Positions 33,437 to 45,160 of a stretch of 64,000 nt of DNA are shown piece after piece. Both the position numbers and the translations under genes were made by a program. The notes below the pieces were generated by a model. It made no database searches, was not told the DNA's origin, and saw only the letters and a list, made by a program, of their open reading frames with translations. The stretch lies in assembly GCA_020091685.1 (NCBI GenBank), contig CM034605.1:8107019-8171018 (forward strand). The letters run 5' to 3'. Every line of letters begins with the position of its first letter. The first letter of the stretch is position 1. The DNA is from Lutjanus erythropterus (Eukaryota > Chordata > Actinopteri > Lutjaniformes > Lutjanidae).

Positions 33437-33812
33437 TGCAGCAATATTTGTATCTGACTGTAGATAATGACATGATGACAGTGACTGTAGGTTATTTTGT
33501 GTACTCCCTGTGTTCAGTTTGGTTTGGTGCACTTTTGTAGTTATAGAATAGATATTATTTAGAACATAATAACTAATTGACTGGTGACTTTGGTAACAAA
33601 AACAAGTGTTTGGTTGGAAATTGTTAAAAAAAAAAAAGCTTGGAAGCAGTTGTAGTGTGCTTTATGAATGATGCAACACAGGTTCTATGCAAATGAGACA
33701 GGTGGGTAAGTCTGCTGTAATGCTGTGCTATTTAATATAATAATATAATGGGTTACATCATAGCTCGCTATAATTGGAATATGACTTGGATGAAATGCAA
33801 TATTCCTCAATC

Positions 33813-34519
33813 CAGAGCTGCAACTCGTGGTTATTTTCATTATTTTGTGTTAATCGATTAATTTTTTTCAGCAGAATCTTAGATAACAGTGAATTTTTTT
33901 CAACAATTTTCCACACCCAGAGGGGACAGGGATGCACAGTCGGGCAAGTGTGTCAGAAACCTACTTGCCCAAAGTCAATTTGTACTTATCCCTGTATTAA
34001 TTATTTTATTTATTAGTGGTTATTAAACAACAACAAAGACTAATTGTCATTTTTAGTCTTTATTCAAGTAAATTAATCAGCAAAAGGGGCACAGTAGTTC
34101 ATAGATACGAAGCAACAAACATTCTTGTATATCTAAATAGTACGACAATCCTTCCTCTTTCTCTGCAGAGATGGACTTAACTGTGAAATAATGTGTTTAA
34201 TTCTTTTTCACCACTTGTCCAATTGGTCATGTGAGTTGGTAGATTTACTAGCCTGACCTGTCATTTTACTTTTTACTAATTGGGCAATCCTTATCGAGCC
34301 CTGCAAGTGTCCAACCAACAGCCTAAAACCCAAAGAAACATAATTTACTATCATATATTGTAAAAGAAAGCCTCAAATTCTCACATTTGGGAAACTGGAT
34401 ACAGCAAATGTTTGTCTTTCTTGCTGGAAAAAATATTCTAATGATTAACTGACCATCGAACTAGTTAGCATTATCTGTCAATCAACTAATCGATTAATCG
34501 ACTAATAGTTGCAGCTCTA
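33813..34519. mobile_element. hAT-type MITE carrying an internal insertion
   Basis: The termini are CAGAGCTGCAACT and AGTTGCAGCTCTA. The flanking 8-mers CCTCAATC (33805-33812) and CCTCAAAT (34520-34527) match at six of eight positions, fitting an eroded hAT target duplication. TAATCGATTAA-rich subterminal repeats are present at both ends. The interior from about 33920 to 34305 is foreign to other copies of this family and resembles the insert at 56738-57212. Confidence 0.75.
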
Positions 34520-36281
34520 CCTCAAATCCTGATCGGCACCACTTTTGAATTAAATCTATGAATCAAGGTCAAATTATAGACAGTAAAAAAAACCAACTGT
34601 ATCAACAAAAATCCCACTACAAAACATTTGAACAGCATGTTGTACCTACCGTAGTTCAGGGGACCTCATCAGTCGAAATACATTCCACATTTCAACTCAG
34701 AACTCTCCAAATTATAAAAGAAAAGACATCAGATGTTTTTTAGACAAAAGTGGAACTGCACTTATTTAGATTTAAAAGTACACAAATAACATTTATTTTT
34801 AGATTCAGAATATACAACATATTTTGCATAGAGCACATATTCACAGCGTCGTCACAGTTACATTTAGTACATTTGCCAAAGATAATATAGTCAGGCTAAA
34901 ATAACTATCAAAAAGACTTTCACATCTTTTGTGGATTAAGTTCTGACCTCACCAGTTAAGAAAAAACAAGATAAGAAACTAAAGCAATAGTTGTTTTTTA
35001 AAGAGGAAGGGCATCATTTTTGCTGCTAACAGGCACTTTCTGGTAAGTTAAGGGAAACCAAGCCATTCAGAATACACAAAGATGCATCTCTTATCTTTCT
35101 TTCTCTGTATGTGTTTAAGGAAACGGATACAGATGCAGGTTTCTAAGCTGACTAGGTCAAATGTTAAATCAGGTACTACAGAGCTGCAGCAGGGTCAGGC
35201 CACGGCCCTTACTGCTTCCACAAGCAACACATCCTGCTGTAATGACACTAATAAAACATGTTCTTCTTGCGTCACTGCACATTAATACCAATTCTGCTCT
35301 AAATTTCCTTTTTTTTAAAGACATTTCACAGTATTTGTTTGCTGCTGCAATAACACAGTGGGAGTTTTGTATGGAAGCTAATGCTGATATATTCTTGGAA
35401 CAAATTGCTTTTGATAATGTTTGTAAAAGATGTCTCCAAGCAGTCTGTGACTAGGACAAAATGGATGTTTTGATATTTTGCTGGCAGGCATCTGTATTTT
35501 TGTGAATTCTTGTATGGATTTGGTGGCGTTGGATCTGCTGCTGTGATCGATGGACAGTAAAGTGATGCAATGCAAGTCAACAGCTTCCTGTTTAAGGTAT
35601 ATGGAATGGGCTAACAAATTAGCTGTTGGATAATGTATATCAGTCAGAACTAAGTGCTTCAAATAAAATTTTTGGTGTCTGAAAATGAACTGGTTTTCTG
35701 AACATGTCTTCAATGTGGTGCGGTCCTTCAGTTAATCTGCTGTAACTGGAACAGAGCTGCCATCTAGTGGACACTAGCTGTAACAGCACCCAGTAACACT
35801 GCTGCACAAACAGGCTCATGCACAACAAAAACATGAAACTAACTTGACTGTATCTTTCTTGACACTTCTTACAGTAACTGTTGTGATATTTATAGTGTCA
35901 TTTAAAGGGAAAGTTGAAGTTAACAGGCTCTATGAGTTTCGGACAATGTGAACATCATTATGGCAAATCCAGCTTTTGATAATTCTGTTATTTCAACCTT
36001 TAATTACAAGCCAATCACCTGCATCAGCAATCAGTCAAGAGTAAAAAACAAATATGTGACAAAATAACTTGCTGATAGACACCCATTTCTACCACCTTCA
36101 TTTTTTATTTTCATCACTGGATTGTATACTTTAAATCATAATGATATATTATCTAATTATGTTTTTTATATCAATTACAAAATATTATTTCTAATAATAA
36201 TAATGATTAGAATTTTGAGAAATTTGGAAATGGTTTTGTTGTTAGAATGACATGAGGTAACTTTCTCTATTGTGGAGGGGG
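34520..36281. other. Intergenic, no definable feature
   Basis: AT-rich intergenic DNA. Open frames are short and without recognisable domains. Confidence 0.5.
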
Positions 36282-37021
36282 TTAAAGGGTTATTCTTTTG
36301 GATCTTTTAATCCAAGATCACTTTTTTACACCCTTTTTGGCCTAAATGACTAATAAAAGTAAAAAAAAGTTTTGTTGGTGTGGTAACTCTGTTGGTGGAG
36401 TGTTCGCCCTGTGTACTAAGGCTGTGGGTCCTCTGCAGCAGCCGTGAGTTTGGCTCCCGAACCTCGGATCTTCAGCTATCCTCCTATAAATTAAAGGTAT
36501 AAAAGCAAAAGAAAAAAGTAAAGAAGTTTTTAAATTAATCGCTGACGCAGTCACCCGGACCAATTTGTGTTAGCAGCACTAAATCTTACTGACATGTTAA
36601 AACACCAAATTCACACAATAACACAAACAAACTGACTGTTCAAGACAGTGGTCGACCAGCAGCTCTCATGTTACTCGAGGTAAAATTAGTTTTTTGTCAA
36701 AAGACTCTGGTGGCTTTGAAGAGCAAGAAAACTGCTTCAGTTCCCGGTTGAAAAGGACGGTCTGAAAAGGTCTCTCTCTGCAGGGAGCCTTTCTATAATC
36801 AATATAAAAAACAAACACTTTTAATGGATGACGTACTTTGAGGGGGGCATTTGCCGGCAAGGATTATATTGCTGCCACTGCAGTTTGCTTTGTAGCTGCT
36901 GGCTGAGGAGGTCTACTTTGCTGGTTCTAACATCTTTTGTATCTATTAGTCATTTAGACCTAAAAATATGTCAAATAAAAAAATGATACCAGGATTATAA
37001 AATGCCTGAATTACCCTTTAA
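36282..37021. mobile_element. TTAA-ended foldback element with nested SINE
   Basis: The left end TTAAAGGGTTATTC and right end GAATTACCCTTTAA are inverted. The right arm (GCTGCTGGCTGAGG, CTATTAGTCATTTAGACC, AAAATATGTCAAATAAA) closely matches the right arm at 55130-55205 (GCTGCTGGCTGAGG, CATTTAGACCCCAAAATATG). It is thus a second copy of the family at 54507-55228. A tRNA-derived SINE interrupts its left arm. Confidence 0.7.
36374..36521 (+). mobile_element. tRNA-derived SINE
   Basis: The head is tRNA-like, with an A-box region TGGTAACTCTGTTGGTGGAG at 36381-36400 and a degenerate B box GAGTTTGGCTCC near 36446. A CTCCTATAAATTAAAGG tail region and an A-rich end follow. The flanks AAGTTTTG and AAGTTTTT form a probable target duplication. 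The uninterrupted family copy at 54507 reads AAAAAGTTTTGAAATTGG at the same place, which locates the insertion. Confidence 0.7.
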
Positions 37022-37061
37022 TGCGAAAGTTCAGCCAAAAATGAAATTTCACTCAATATCT

Positions 37062-37857
37062 ACTCACCCCTGTGCTGATGTGAGGATGGGTGAAGATCTC
37101 CAGTTCAGTTGTTGCAGCCAAATCCAGTACAACTGAAGTGAACTGTGACCAGTTTTAAAATGTAAGAAAAGAACACACACAGCAAAAAAACAAAAAACAA
37201 AAAATGTCTCCATACTGCTCGTGTGGTGTAACCCAAATGTCCGCATTAAAATCTGACCCAAAAAGACACCATTTACACCATGTTTTTAGCCTAAATGCCA
37301 GCTGTAGCCTCTCACAAGCTCTCGCCCAAGTTGCGCGACACGAGTTATACGAAATCTCGCGATTCCTTCACACCTGCGTTTACATGCTACCTGGAAGCGA
37401 CTCAGACAACACAGAGAGATCTGCTCAGAAACACTGACTCGTTACGCGCAGTTGACACAGTTGACCTCGCAAAGTTTCAACAAAGAAGAAAATGTCCGAA
37501 GACTTCGACATAGAAGAGGAACATCATTTCTTCGCTGCAGCTGCGCTGTTTGGACGAGAGTCTGTGTACCTGCTTCAGGTGTGTGCACGTGGATCAGGTC
37601 TGAGAGGCTGCGGTTGACATTTAGGCTAAAAACACGATGTAAATAGCGTCTTTTTGCGTCAGATTTTAATGTCGCGGTTTGCGGACACTTGGATTATACC
37701 ACAGGAGCAGTATGGAGACATTTTGCGGGGGGTTTTGTGTTTTCTTTTTACATTTTAAAACTGGTCACCATTCACTTCAGTTGCACTGCAGAAGCTCCGG
37801 GAGTGTTTTGTGAACTGGAGATCTTCACCCATCCTCACATCAGCACACAGGTGAGTC
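37062..37857. mobile_element. Foldback element with about 250-bp arms and a CpG-rich core
   Basis: The left arm (ACTCACCCCTGTGCTGATGT at 37062 through TTTTAGCCTAAATGCCAGC) returns reverse-complemented as TGACATTTAGGCTAAAAACA through ATCAGCACACAGGTGAGT at 37857. The arms also share ATGTCTCCATACTGCTC against GAGCAGTATGGAGACAT. The unpaired core (about 37320-37600) is rich in CpG (GTTGCGCGACACGAG, ATCTCGCGATTCC). It contains a 41-codon ORF at 37492-37617 beginning MSEDFDIEEEHH and a possible donor CTTCAG|GTGTGT. On the left, AAAGTTCAGCCAAAAATGAA (37027-37046) looks like an outer terminus with no partner on the right, so the right end may be truncated. Confidence 0.75.
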
Positions 37858-39516
37858 AATGTTTTCTCCTGACTTCATGATGTCACTTACCGACCGGTGT
37901 CTGTCCAAGGTTTGGTAACAATATAAGCTGCTGGTCATATCAGACCAAGCAGGCTGAGGCTGTGCAACAAAACTCCTCAGTGTAAATGAGCAAGCCTTTT
38001 ATTCCTCATCAGTTCAACTTTGTAAGCAGAAAGAAAGTGTCCTCAAACCTCAAAGGTTTCATCAAAAGTTGCTATGCTTTAAGTCAAGTAGGTGGAATTT
38101 GTCATACTTTTAAAACTGCAAAAGCTTACAAAACATTTAAGTCAAGTTTCTGTGAAATTTAACTGTCCAACATACAGTGCATTGTATCTTTCATTCAGTT
38201 GACAATCACAGTTTGCAATTTAATTTAGCACACGGTTTTATCCAGCATTATGTACATCTGAGAGCTGGGAGCTTCATTCACCAGCCTACATCCAAATCGG
38301 GCCAATATCACTCATCAATACATAAATAAAACCTCAGTCAGACTTTAAAGCCTACTATGATTCAGATTTTTACAGTACAGGGACACCACTGAAGTCTAGG
38401 CACTCACTTGATTTAAGGTGACTATGTTGTTTCTCAACATGTTATCCGTGTTCTTACACATGGACTCATATGATCTTTATTCTTTGCTGCAGTGCAAATG
38501 ATCTTCTTCTTGCTTTGCTTTCATTTCTTGTTTTTTTTTTTCTTTCTATTTGCTATTTTTGCTATGTGTTTATACCTTCTCTATGGTATTTGCGAGTGTC
38601 AATTAGTTGAGTATGAACATAATTGCTGGAGAAAACATTACACAGGTGACATGTCTGCTCATTTTGCCATAGAATTATCCACAAATGAATTTTAGAGTTG
38701 AACATTTTAAGTGAATACTGTGATGACCGTCTGTTTTGCCTACTACACGGGTTAAGGGACAGAGAAAACATGTAGCTGAGATTTACTGAACAATGAGGAA
38801 AACGTTAAAGGCTGGAAGTAGGTTTTTACAAACATTACATGCAGTCTAACAGCCTAATACTACTATACATAGTAGGATATACAAGTATAGTGACACTGCT
38901 CTACTACTGGAAAACCCCTTATATCTACAGTACAAATCCCCATAATAAAATCCTTCTTTTTAATCACAGTACATCAAAACATAATTTCACACCTGCCCTC
39001 ATTTAATGGTGAATAAAACATGAAAATTAAATTATGAAAAAATATTTCTGGCAATCTGCTTTCATCCACATCACACCTACTGTAATACTCAGAAAGCTTT
39101 AAAAATCTGACCTTGTCATACCTCTGCAGTGATGCATCACAGGAGAAGCACATGAAATCAGTGACCTGACCATAAAAAATGTGCGCCTTGATTGAGAAAT
39201 AGTAAGACTGGTGTAAATACCCTTGCATATTTTCACACAGTGAATGGACAAACAGGCTAAATTTATTTATTTTTTTAATTTTTCTTGCTTAGTATTGAAA
39301 ATGTACTATATTGTTTCAGTCCACAGACCTCACTGTGAATTGTTTTTTATTGGAACTTGTTGTGTTGTTGTTTTGTGATTCACTTAACCTTCACTTGGTT
39401 CACTTATGAATTAATTAGTGACTTCAGGCACACAATCCTATAAAACTATACCAACAAATTATAAATTATATATTTTGTAGTTTAAATACACATTTTTTAA
39501 ACATGCACACATCTTA

Positions 39517-39520
<4 letters not shown>
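37858..39520. other. Intergenic, no definable feature
   Basis: AT-rich, with no gene or clear repeat termini seen. Confidence 0.5.

Positions 39521-39584
<64 letters not shown>
39521..39584. repeat. (TG)32 microsatellite
   Basis: Sixty-four bases of perfect TG. Confidence 0.97.
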
Positions 39585-39585
<1 letters not shown>

Positions 39586-39869
39586 ATGCTTACATTGTCA
39601 TACCAACCTACTCATATCCACCTACTTCATTTAAACAATGACCTGTTGATTAATCATTCAGTACTTATTCCAGCGCTCTTTGTACTTGTTACATTCTTGT
39701 TTACAATTTGCAGAAACAGTCTGACTTGTATATAAACATTATATGTACTGTATGTATGTTTTCCCACCTACTGGTATATGCATAATGTCCAACTTTGTTC
39801 ACCTTTTGTGAGTTTTGCTTTTTGTGGTTTGTCTATTTCTGTGTGAGCAACAAAAAACCATAGTATACC

Positions 39870-39910
39870 TCGCCAATGAAGTGGATTCTGATTCTAAATT
39901 CTGATCCAAT
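39870..39910 (+). repeat. Possible LINE 3' tail
   Basis: GTGGATTCTGATTCTAAATT then CTGATCC resembles the short (TTCTGA)-type tails that end some fish non-LTR retrotransposons. The body upstream is not recognisable. Confidence 0.3.
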
Positions 39911-40719
39911 TCTTAATTTAATTGTTAATCTAATGCAACATCACCACAAGCTACAGCCTAGAAAATTACACAGGTTGAATATTTTCTTTACAAAGGAACT
40001 GTCTATAGGAGAGTTTTTAGATTGAACTGGTGCACCTCCATCGTCTCCACGTCCTGTAGTTCAATCTTTCAACACTGGAGGGCAGTATGAGCATGGTGTA
40101 AAAAATGGACATGTCACAGCTGCACCCTTTTTCATACTGGAATGTATTCTGCCATACACCGAACAGCCATCTGCAGTACATGCAGGCTGAGTTGTGGCCG
40201 GATTTGGTTGTGTTTCTTATGGGCAAGAAGGTGGCATGGCCCTGTCATTTCACAGAAAATACAACACTCAAAATGACTTCATAAAATAAGATTTAGTTCT
40301 GCTAGTTTATCAGAGCCAGTTCAATAAACAACAGAGCTATGATTAGGTCTTAGGTGTCAGCTGTTACTTCAGAGTGTCATTTATTTAATTTTGAATTTAC
40401 ACAGATTATTTTGTATATTGTTGTTATGTATGAAAAAATACTCTCTGTATTGTGTTCACAGAACAATTTTTGAAGTACTTTTTTTTAAATTAAATGTGTA
40501 AATGTAGATGTCTTTCAAAGTCTATTTAATGAGTTTCAGCTGTGGAATTTGTACATTAGAAAAAAAACTGAATTAGCTTAAAATGAAAATGATAGAATCA
40601 ACTATAATTCATTATTTGAATTTATTAGTGTAAACTTATTTCCATACTGTCATATTGCTTAAAATTCAGCGACACTAGATTAAGAAGAAAGAAAATATCA
40701 CGCTTACTAATTGCCCTTA

Positions 40720-42184
40720 TGAGCTGTCACAACAATGTGCTCAACACGAAACCCGAAGTCAAGTACGCTCAGCGTGTTGTCATGGAGATATGATTGACAG
40801 CCCCTGACGGTCGAACCTGCGCATCTGATTAAGTTCGACTTCACCCCGTCTTCCTGCTCGGTGTTTTTCTCACGCCCTACACTGGATTGGAGACCCTAGG
40901 TAAGTATTTAACAGTTTCTAATTAACTTTATCTTTAAACTGACACAGAAAACATCAAAAACCATATTGAAATGCCAGATAAACATTTTTTTTATCATTGT
41001 GAATACAAGCTAACTTCACAGGTACCCTGCCTAGCATTGATTGGAGAGGTCAGTGGATGGTATAATTAGAATTAGCTTGGTTTAACGTTAACAGACGCTA
41101 TTTAGTAAAGAAGATAGTTAACTGTTGATGTAATTAAGTGAACATTAAGTTTTAAACTGAGATGAATTACATTAGCTAAGACATGCTAACTGCAGGGCTG
41201 TCTAATCAAAAAAAAAAAAATTAAAGTGACATTTGTAACGTTATAAAAACTTTCACTTGTAAATATAGCTTTAAATGTACTTGGCAGATAATAACTAGGT
41301 AGTGTCTAAGGTGTGACTAGTCACCACAGTTTATCATTGTGTGAAGTAATGCTTACATGCCATACTGTACCAACCAGATTTAAGAACAAGTGATTATTTA
41401 TTCACCCGTTTACTGTATCTAATTTTAATTTGTTTTTGTGAATAACATAAAGGGGACTACAGCTTGCAACCTGAGTTGTTGTAAAATGACGAACCTTGCA
41501 ACACGTAAATTTGTCATTTAATTTATATTATGTACACAACAGCTAAGTTATGTGAGGGGAAAATATGCATTTATTTGACTATTGCTTTAAAAATGCTGGT
41601 GTTAGGTTACCTAGAGTCAGACCAAGGTGAAAAGTTGGTCTAAATCTGTTTTTGACATTTCTCTGCTCTCTTTTTTGCAGTTTTTCTCAGCAACTTGCTT
41701 TGGTAAAAACCTGAATGCACTCATTGCATGAACCTGCAGCACACAGAGTGAAATGTTACGGAGGTATTCTCATACACGTTGGATGTGGTGGGACCATACT
41801 TGGAATCCACGTACTGTGACTTAGGTGAAATTCTTTGTCATCCCTTCAATAATATAATGATAACCGGCAGCAGGCAATAACCTTACCCTCTGCTTAAAAG
41901 TTTCACCTTAGAACTCCTAATTTAGGCCAGAGATTCTTTAATTGCTCATTATGACTTAGGAGTGAAGTGTTTTACGTATCTTTTTATACTGTCTCCTATT
42001 TGTCTGGCTTTCACAGAAGGCCCACAGTATGTGTAAAGTTGGGACTGGGGACGATCTGGTGCTACGATGTGAGTATCCAATATCGACAGTGATGCAGGGG
42101 ACTGCTTTTCATCAGCCGTGGCACAGTTGTTGTGCAGGCCTACACGCAAACCAAGATCTTGTCAGATCTGGGCCTTCTTTGGAG
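40720..42184 (+). ncRNA. Candidate spliced transcript: promoter and up to four small exons
   Basis: A CpG-containing block at 40720-40899 ends at a strong donor ACCCTAG|GTAAGT. Next come a candidate exon 41681-41824 (acceptor CTCTTTTTTGCAG, donor CTTAG|GTGAAA), a candidate exon 42017-42068 (acceptor GGCTTTCACAG, donor CGAT|GTGAGT) and 42138-42184 (acceptor TTGTGCAG, donor GGAG|GTAAGC). Only short ORFs exist in these pieces, so this could be a long non-coding RNA or the 5' UTR of a gene beyond the window. The exon chain is built from splice-site consensus alone. Confidence 0.3.
40791..40800 (+). promoter_or_regulatory. PBX-PREP/MEIS composite site
   Basis: TGATTGACAG is a perfect match to the PBX-PREP decamer. 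It lies about 100 bp before the candidate exon-1 donor, inside the CpG-containing block. Confidence 0.45.
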
Positions 42185-44870
42185 GTAAGCAGCTAGCCCC
42201 ACGCTGCAGTCGTCTTTAGTTTTCTTACGGAATACTAATTATGTTTGCATAATTGGTTTTAGTCATTTAAATGGGGAGCTTGTTAAATCTTTTTCCCCTG
42301 TTTTCACCTACAGCTAAATTTAGCTAACAAGGTCTGTCTGAATGTGAACTGCTTTGTTCAAAGAATGAGGCATTAGTGGTTTAGACTTCAGAGTGCAGTG
42401 TCAATTGATCTTACATCTTGAAAGAATGAAGATAAAATTTGAAATGACTTAAAACCGCTTATGTGATAAGCTGTTGGGAATGTTTTTGTGCTCTGCTGCT
42501 GAATAGCTTTGAGCAGCCTCTTTTCGTGTAATGGCAAAGAGATGTAAAAAAAAAAAAAAAATGTGACATTTTGTTTTAATTTCCAGTTGATTATCTGTGA
42601 TTATGTGCTAAAACAGCAAACTTGCACCCCTTTAAAGAGACAGAGTGAAAACGTAAAAGGCTGGAAATTAGAATCACCAGAAAAAAGTATGGCCTGGGGA
42701 AAAGCATCATGTAATGTGCTTTTCCGCATCCACCCCACACTCTCTCATTTTTGCCATTTGAATATACACAGAATTATTTACACCTTCAAGGCAACTCGAC
42801 TGAACTGCACATCAGTCAATTAGTAAATCAGAAATTTTCTGTGATTCCAGTTTAGCGTGGAGTCCTTGGCTCCCTCTGGTCCCCCCCTTTTAGTCTCCCA
42901 TCCTGACAGTGACAAATTACTCCTCTGCTTGGCGAGATTGAAAATTAAAAGCATTTAAAGTTGCTCATGCATTTATGCTAATGAGAAATTCAGATATGAT
43001 TTGCATGCGAAAGAGGCTAGTCTGAGAACTCATCATTGCCCCCACCACCTCCAGCCTTGCATTTCTTTAGGCTCTGTTTTTTTTTTCTTTATAAGTGTGT
43101 GAAGAAGAAAATGTAGTATGTAAACACTCTCTAAAAATGTGACATTTTATATGGCTGCGTTTCATTAATACAAGAAACTGTATTATGGCCTCTAAGAGGG
43201 TCTTTGTACCGTATTTATGATGCAACCTACCATTGGCACCCCCCTATAGCCACTCAGGCAAATTGGGTCATTGTGTCTGGCGTTGTCACATCACACCACA
43301 GGAGGAAACACTACGAACATAATGACATTGTGCAGTTACTGCTCATGCTGTCTCCTGTCGACATTTGGATAGGGACAATTAAATACAGGATGTACTTGCT
43401 AGTGTAACATTGGTAAGGCGAAGTTTGAGTTATGAACATTATTCTGTGGGCATAAGCTTCTAAAGTCTAATATTAAAATGTTTGTTCAGATGAAAAAGGC
43501 TTTGTTTTGTGATAAACATGTGCGGAACACTTTGGAGCTGGAGGATTAAAACTCCGGGCTGATTTGTTTTCCCCAGTAAGCTCCATCCACGTCTTCCTCT
43601 CAAAATATCAAAGCGCACCCTTCTTTGAATTTGTTTGTTCCACAGTTACTAAATGATTGTAACCTTGGAAACAAGATGCATTAATGAAGGTGGAAAATGA
43701 AATGGGACTTTAATTTGTTTCAGTGTTCATAGCTGAGGTGAAATGGATTAGCTTTGATTGAGGTGTGAGATGAAGAAGGAAAGCGCTGACATGACACTTG
43801 TATTTGTCATCATGTCATTTCAAGGAGGATGCTGCAGCAATTATGAATATGGGTACACAGCAATTAAAAGCGGTAGTATTCATTAATAATTTTTATATTA
43901 ATTTTTCAGTGGCCGCTTAAATGATTGCCACTGCACACAGGCTTTCCAATTATGCTGCTTAATTAGAAATGTCAATATTAAGAAATAATTAAACTTGGGA
44001 ATACATTAAGGTTGTCAGAAATACTTAAAAAGTTATGACCATCACTCAAATGATGTTTCTCTAATATGTTTTGCAATGATTTGTAAATTAAAGACGAGAC
44101 TTTGATCAATGTGTGTGGCAAACTGAACTGGATAGTTAGTTACATGATCACCTATGTAATTCTTTTTAGAGGCACTGCCCTCAGAAGCAGCATCCATGTA
44201 GAGAAAGCAGTCTTATTAAGGTAAAGCATGAGAAGCTGCCTCCTTAACTTTAATTCCTATCTCTTAAGAATAGCCTCTACAAACTGCACTTGCCAAAAGG
44301 TCAAGATGGTGGAAGGATCCACAGGTTCACTAAATCATGCGTATTCAAATCTGTTGCCTTTCTTTCATTTAAAATTATAATATGTGGCATTTCTTCATGA
44401 AAACATCTAAAAATGTGAGACCTGTGTTATGGATTTTGTTGAGTTGTGTATTTACATTATCCCAGAAGTTTCCAACAATGTTCAAACCCAGAGACACAAC
44501 GTATTCAAGATAATGGTGTGTTACTCACTAGTCTCTACTTGCTTCCGGGAAAATTTGGAATATGTCAGAGAGTGAGGACGGAAGTGTGCAAGTGTTATTA
44601 ACATAACATGAGCTTCACCTCGTCTGTGAAGTCGTCTGTTTCTGAGTCATTTTGGATAGATTTTCATCTGTAATGGTGGTTGTTTAACAATGAAGAGAAC
44701 AGCTCCCATCATCCTGTGCTGCTTCATGACATCATCAAAATACATATTTTGCTTTTAATTTAATGTGAGAGCGACCCCTAGTGGCAGAACCTACATATTC
44801 TGCTCTAAATGTTAGCCTTTGGATTTGTCACTGTTAAAAGTTATCAATCTGCTCACAATTGTATGACATC
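42185..44870. other. Intergenic with conserved-element-like blocks
   Basis: No gene. Blocks at 42890-43070 and 43790-43995 are non-repetitive and dense in homeodomain and POU-type words. A perfect octamer ATTTGCAT is at 42999-43006 and a near-octamer ATGCTAAT at 42975-42982. At 43840-43990 there are several ATTA/TAATTA sites. Conservation is not tested. Confidence 0.35.
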
Positions 44871-44889
44871 AGAATGAAGATAAAGTCTG

Positions 44890-45160
44890 GAAACCAACAC
44901 AATATTTAATTCATTTATTGTTTTATTGACTTTATTGTCCACCTCAGTGGAAATTTGTCTTCTCCCAAAGTACAGCACGAGTACATGCACAACACATGGC
45001 TCAACACACCGGTAAAAACATACAAAATAAAGAATATACAATAGTGCAATGGGCAGGGAATAACAAATAAGTTCTATAAATAAATAATGGGTTCCATGTC
45101 GCAGTTAGTCTGTGTTCAATTCCTGTACAGCATAGGGAATGAAAGACTTCTTTTATAATA
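44890..45160. repeat. Decayed interspersed repeat
   Basis: TTTATTGTCCACCTCAGTGG AAATTTGTCTT, then AAAATAAAGAATATACAATA with AGTGCAATGGG, and GGGAATGAAAGACTTCTT. These resemble a dispersed fish repeat known to me by pattern only. The class is not assigned. Confidence 0.35.
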
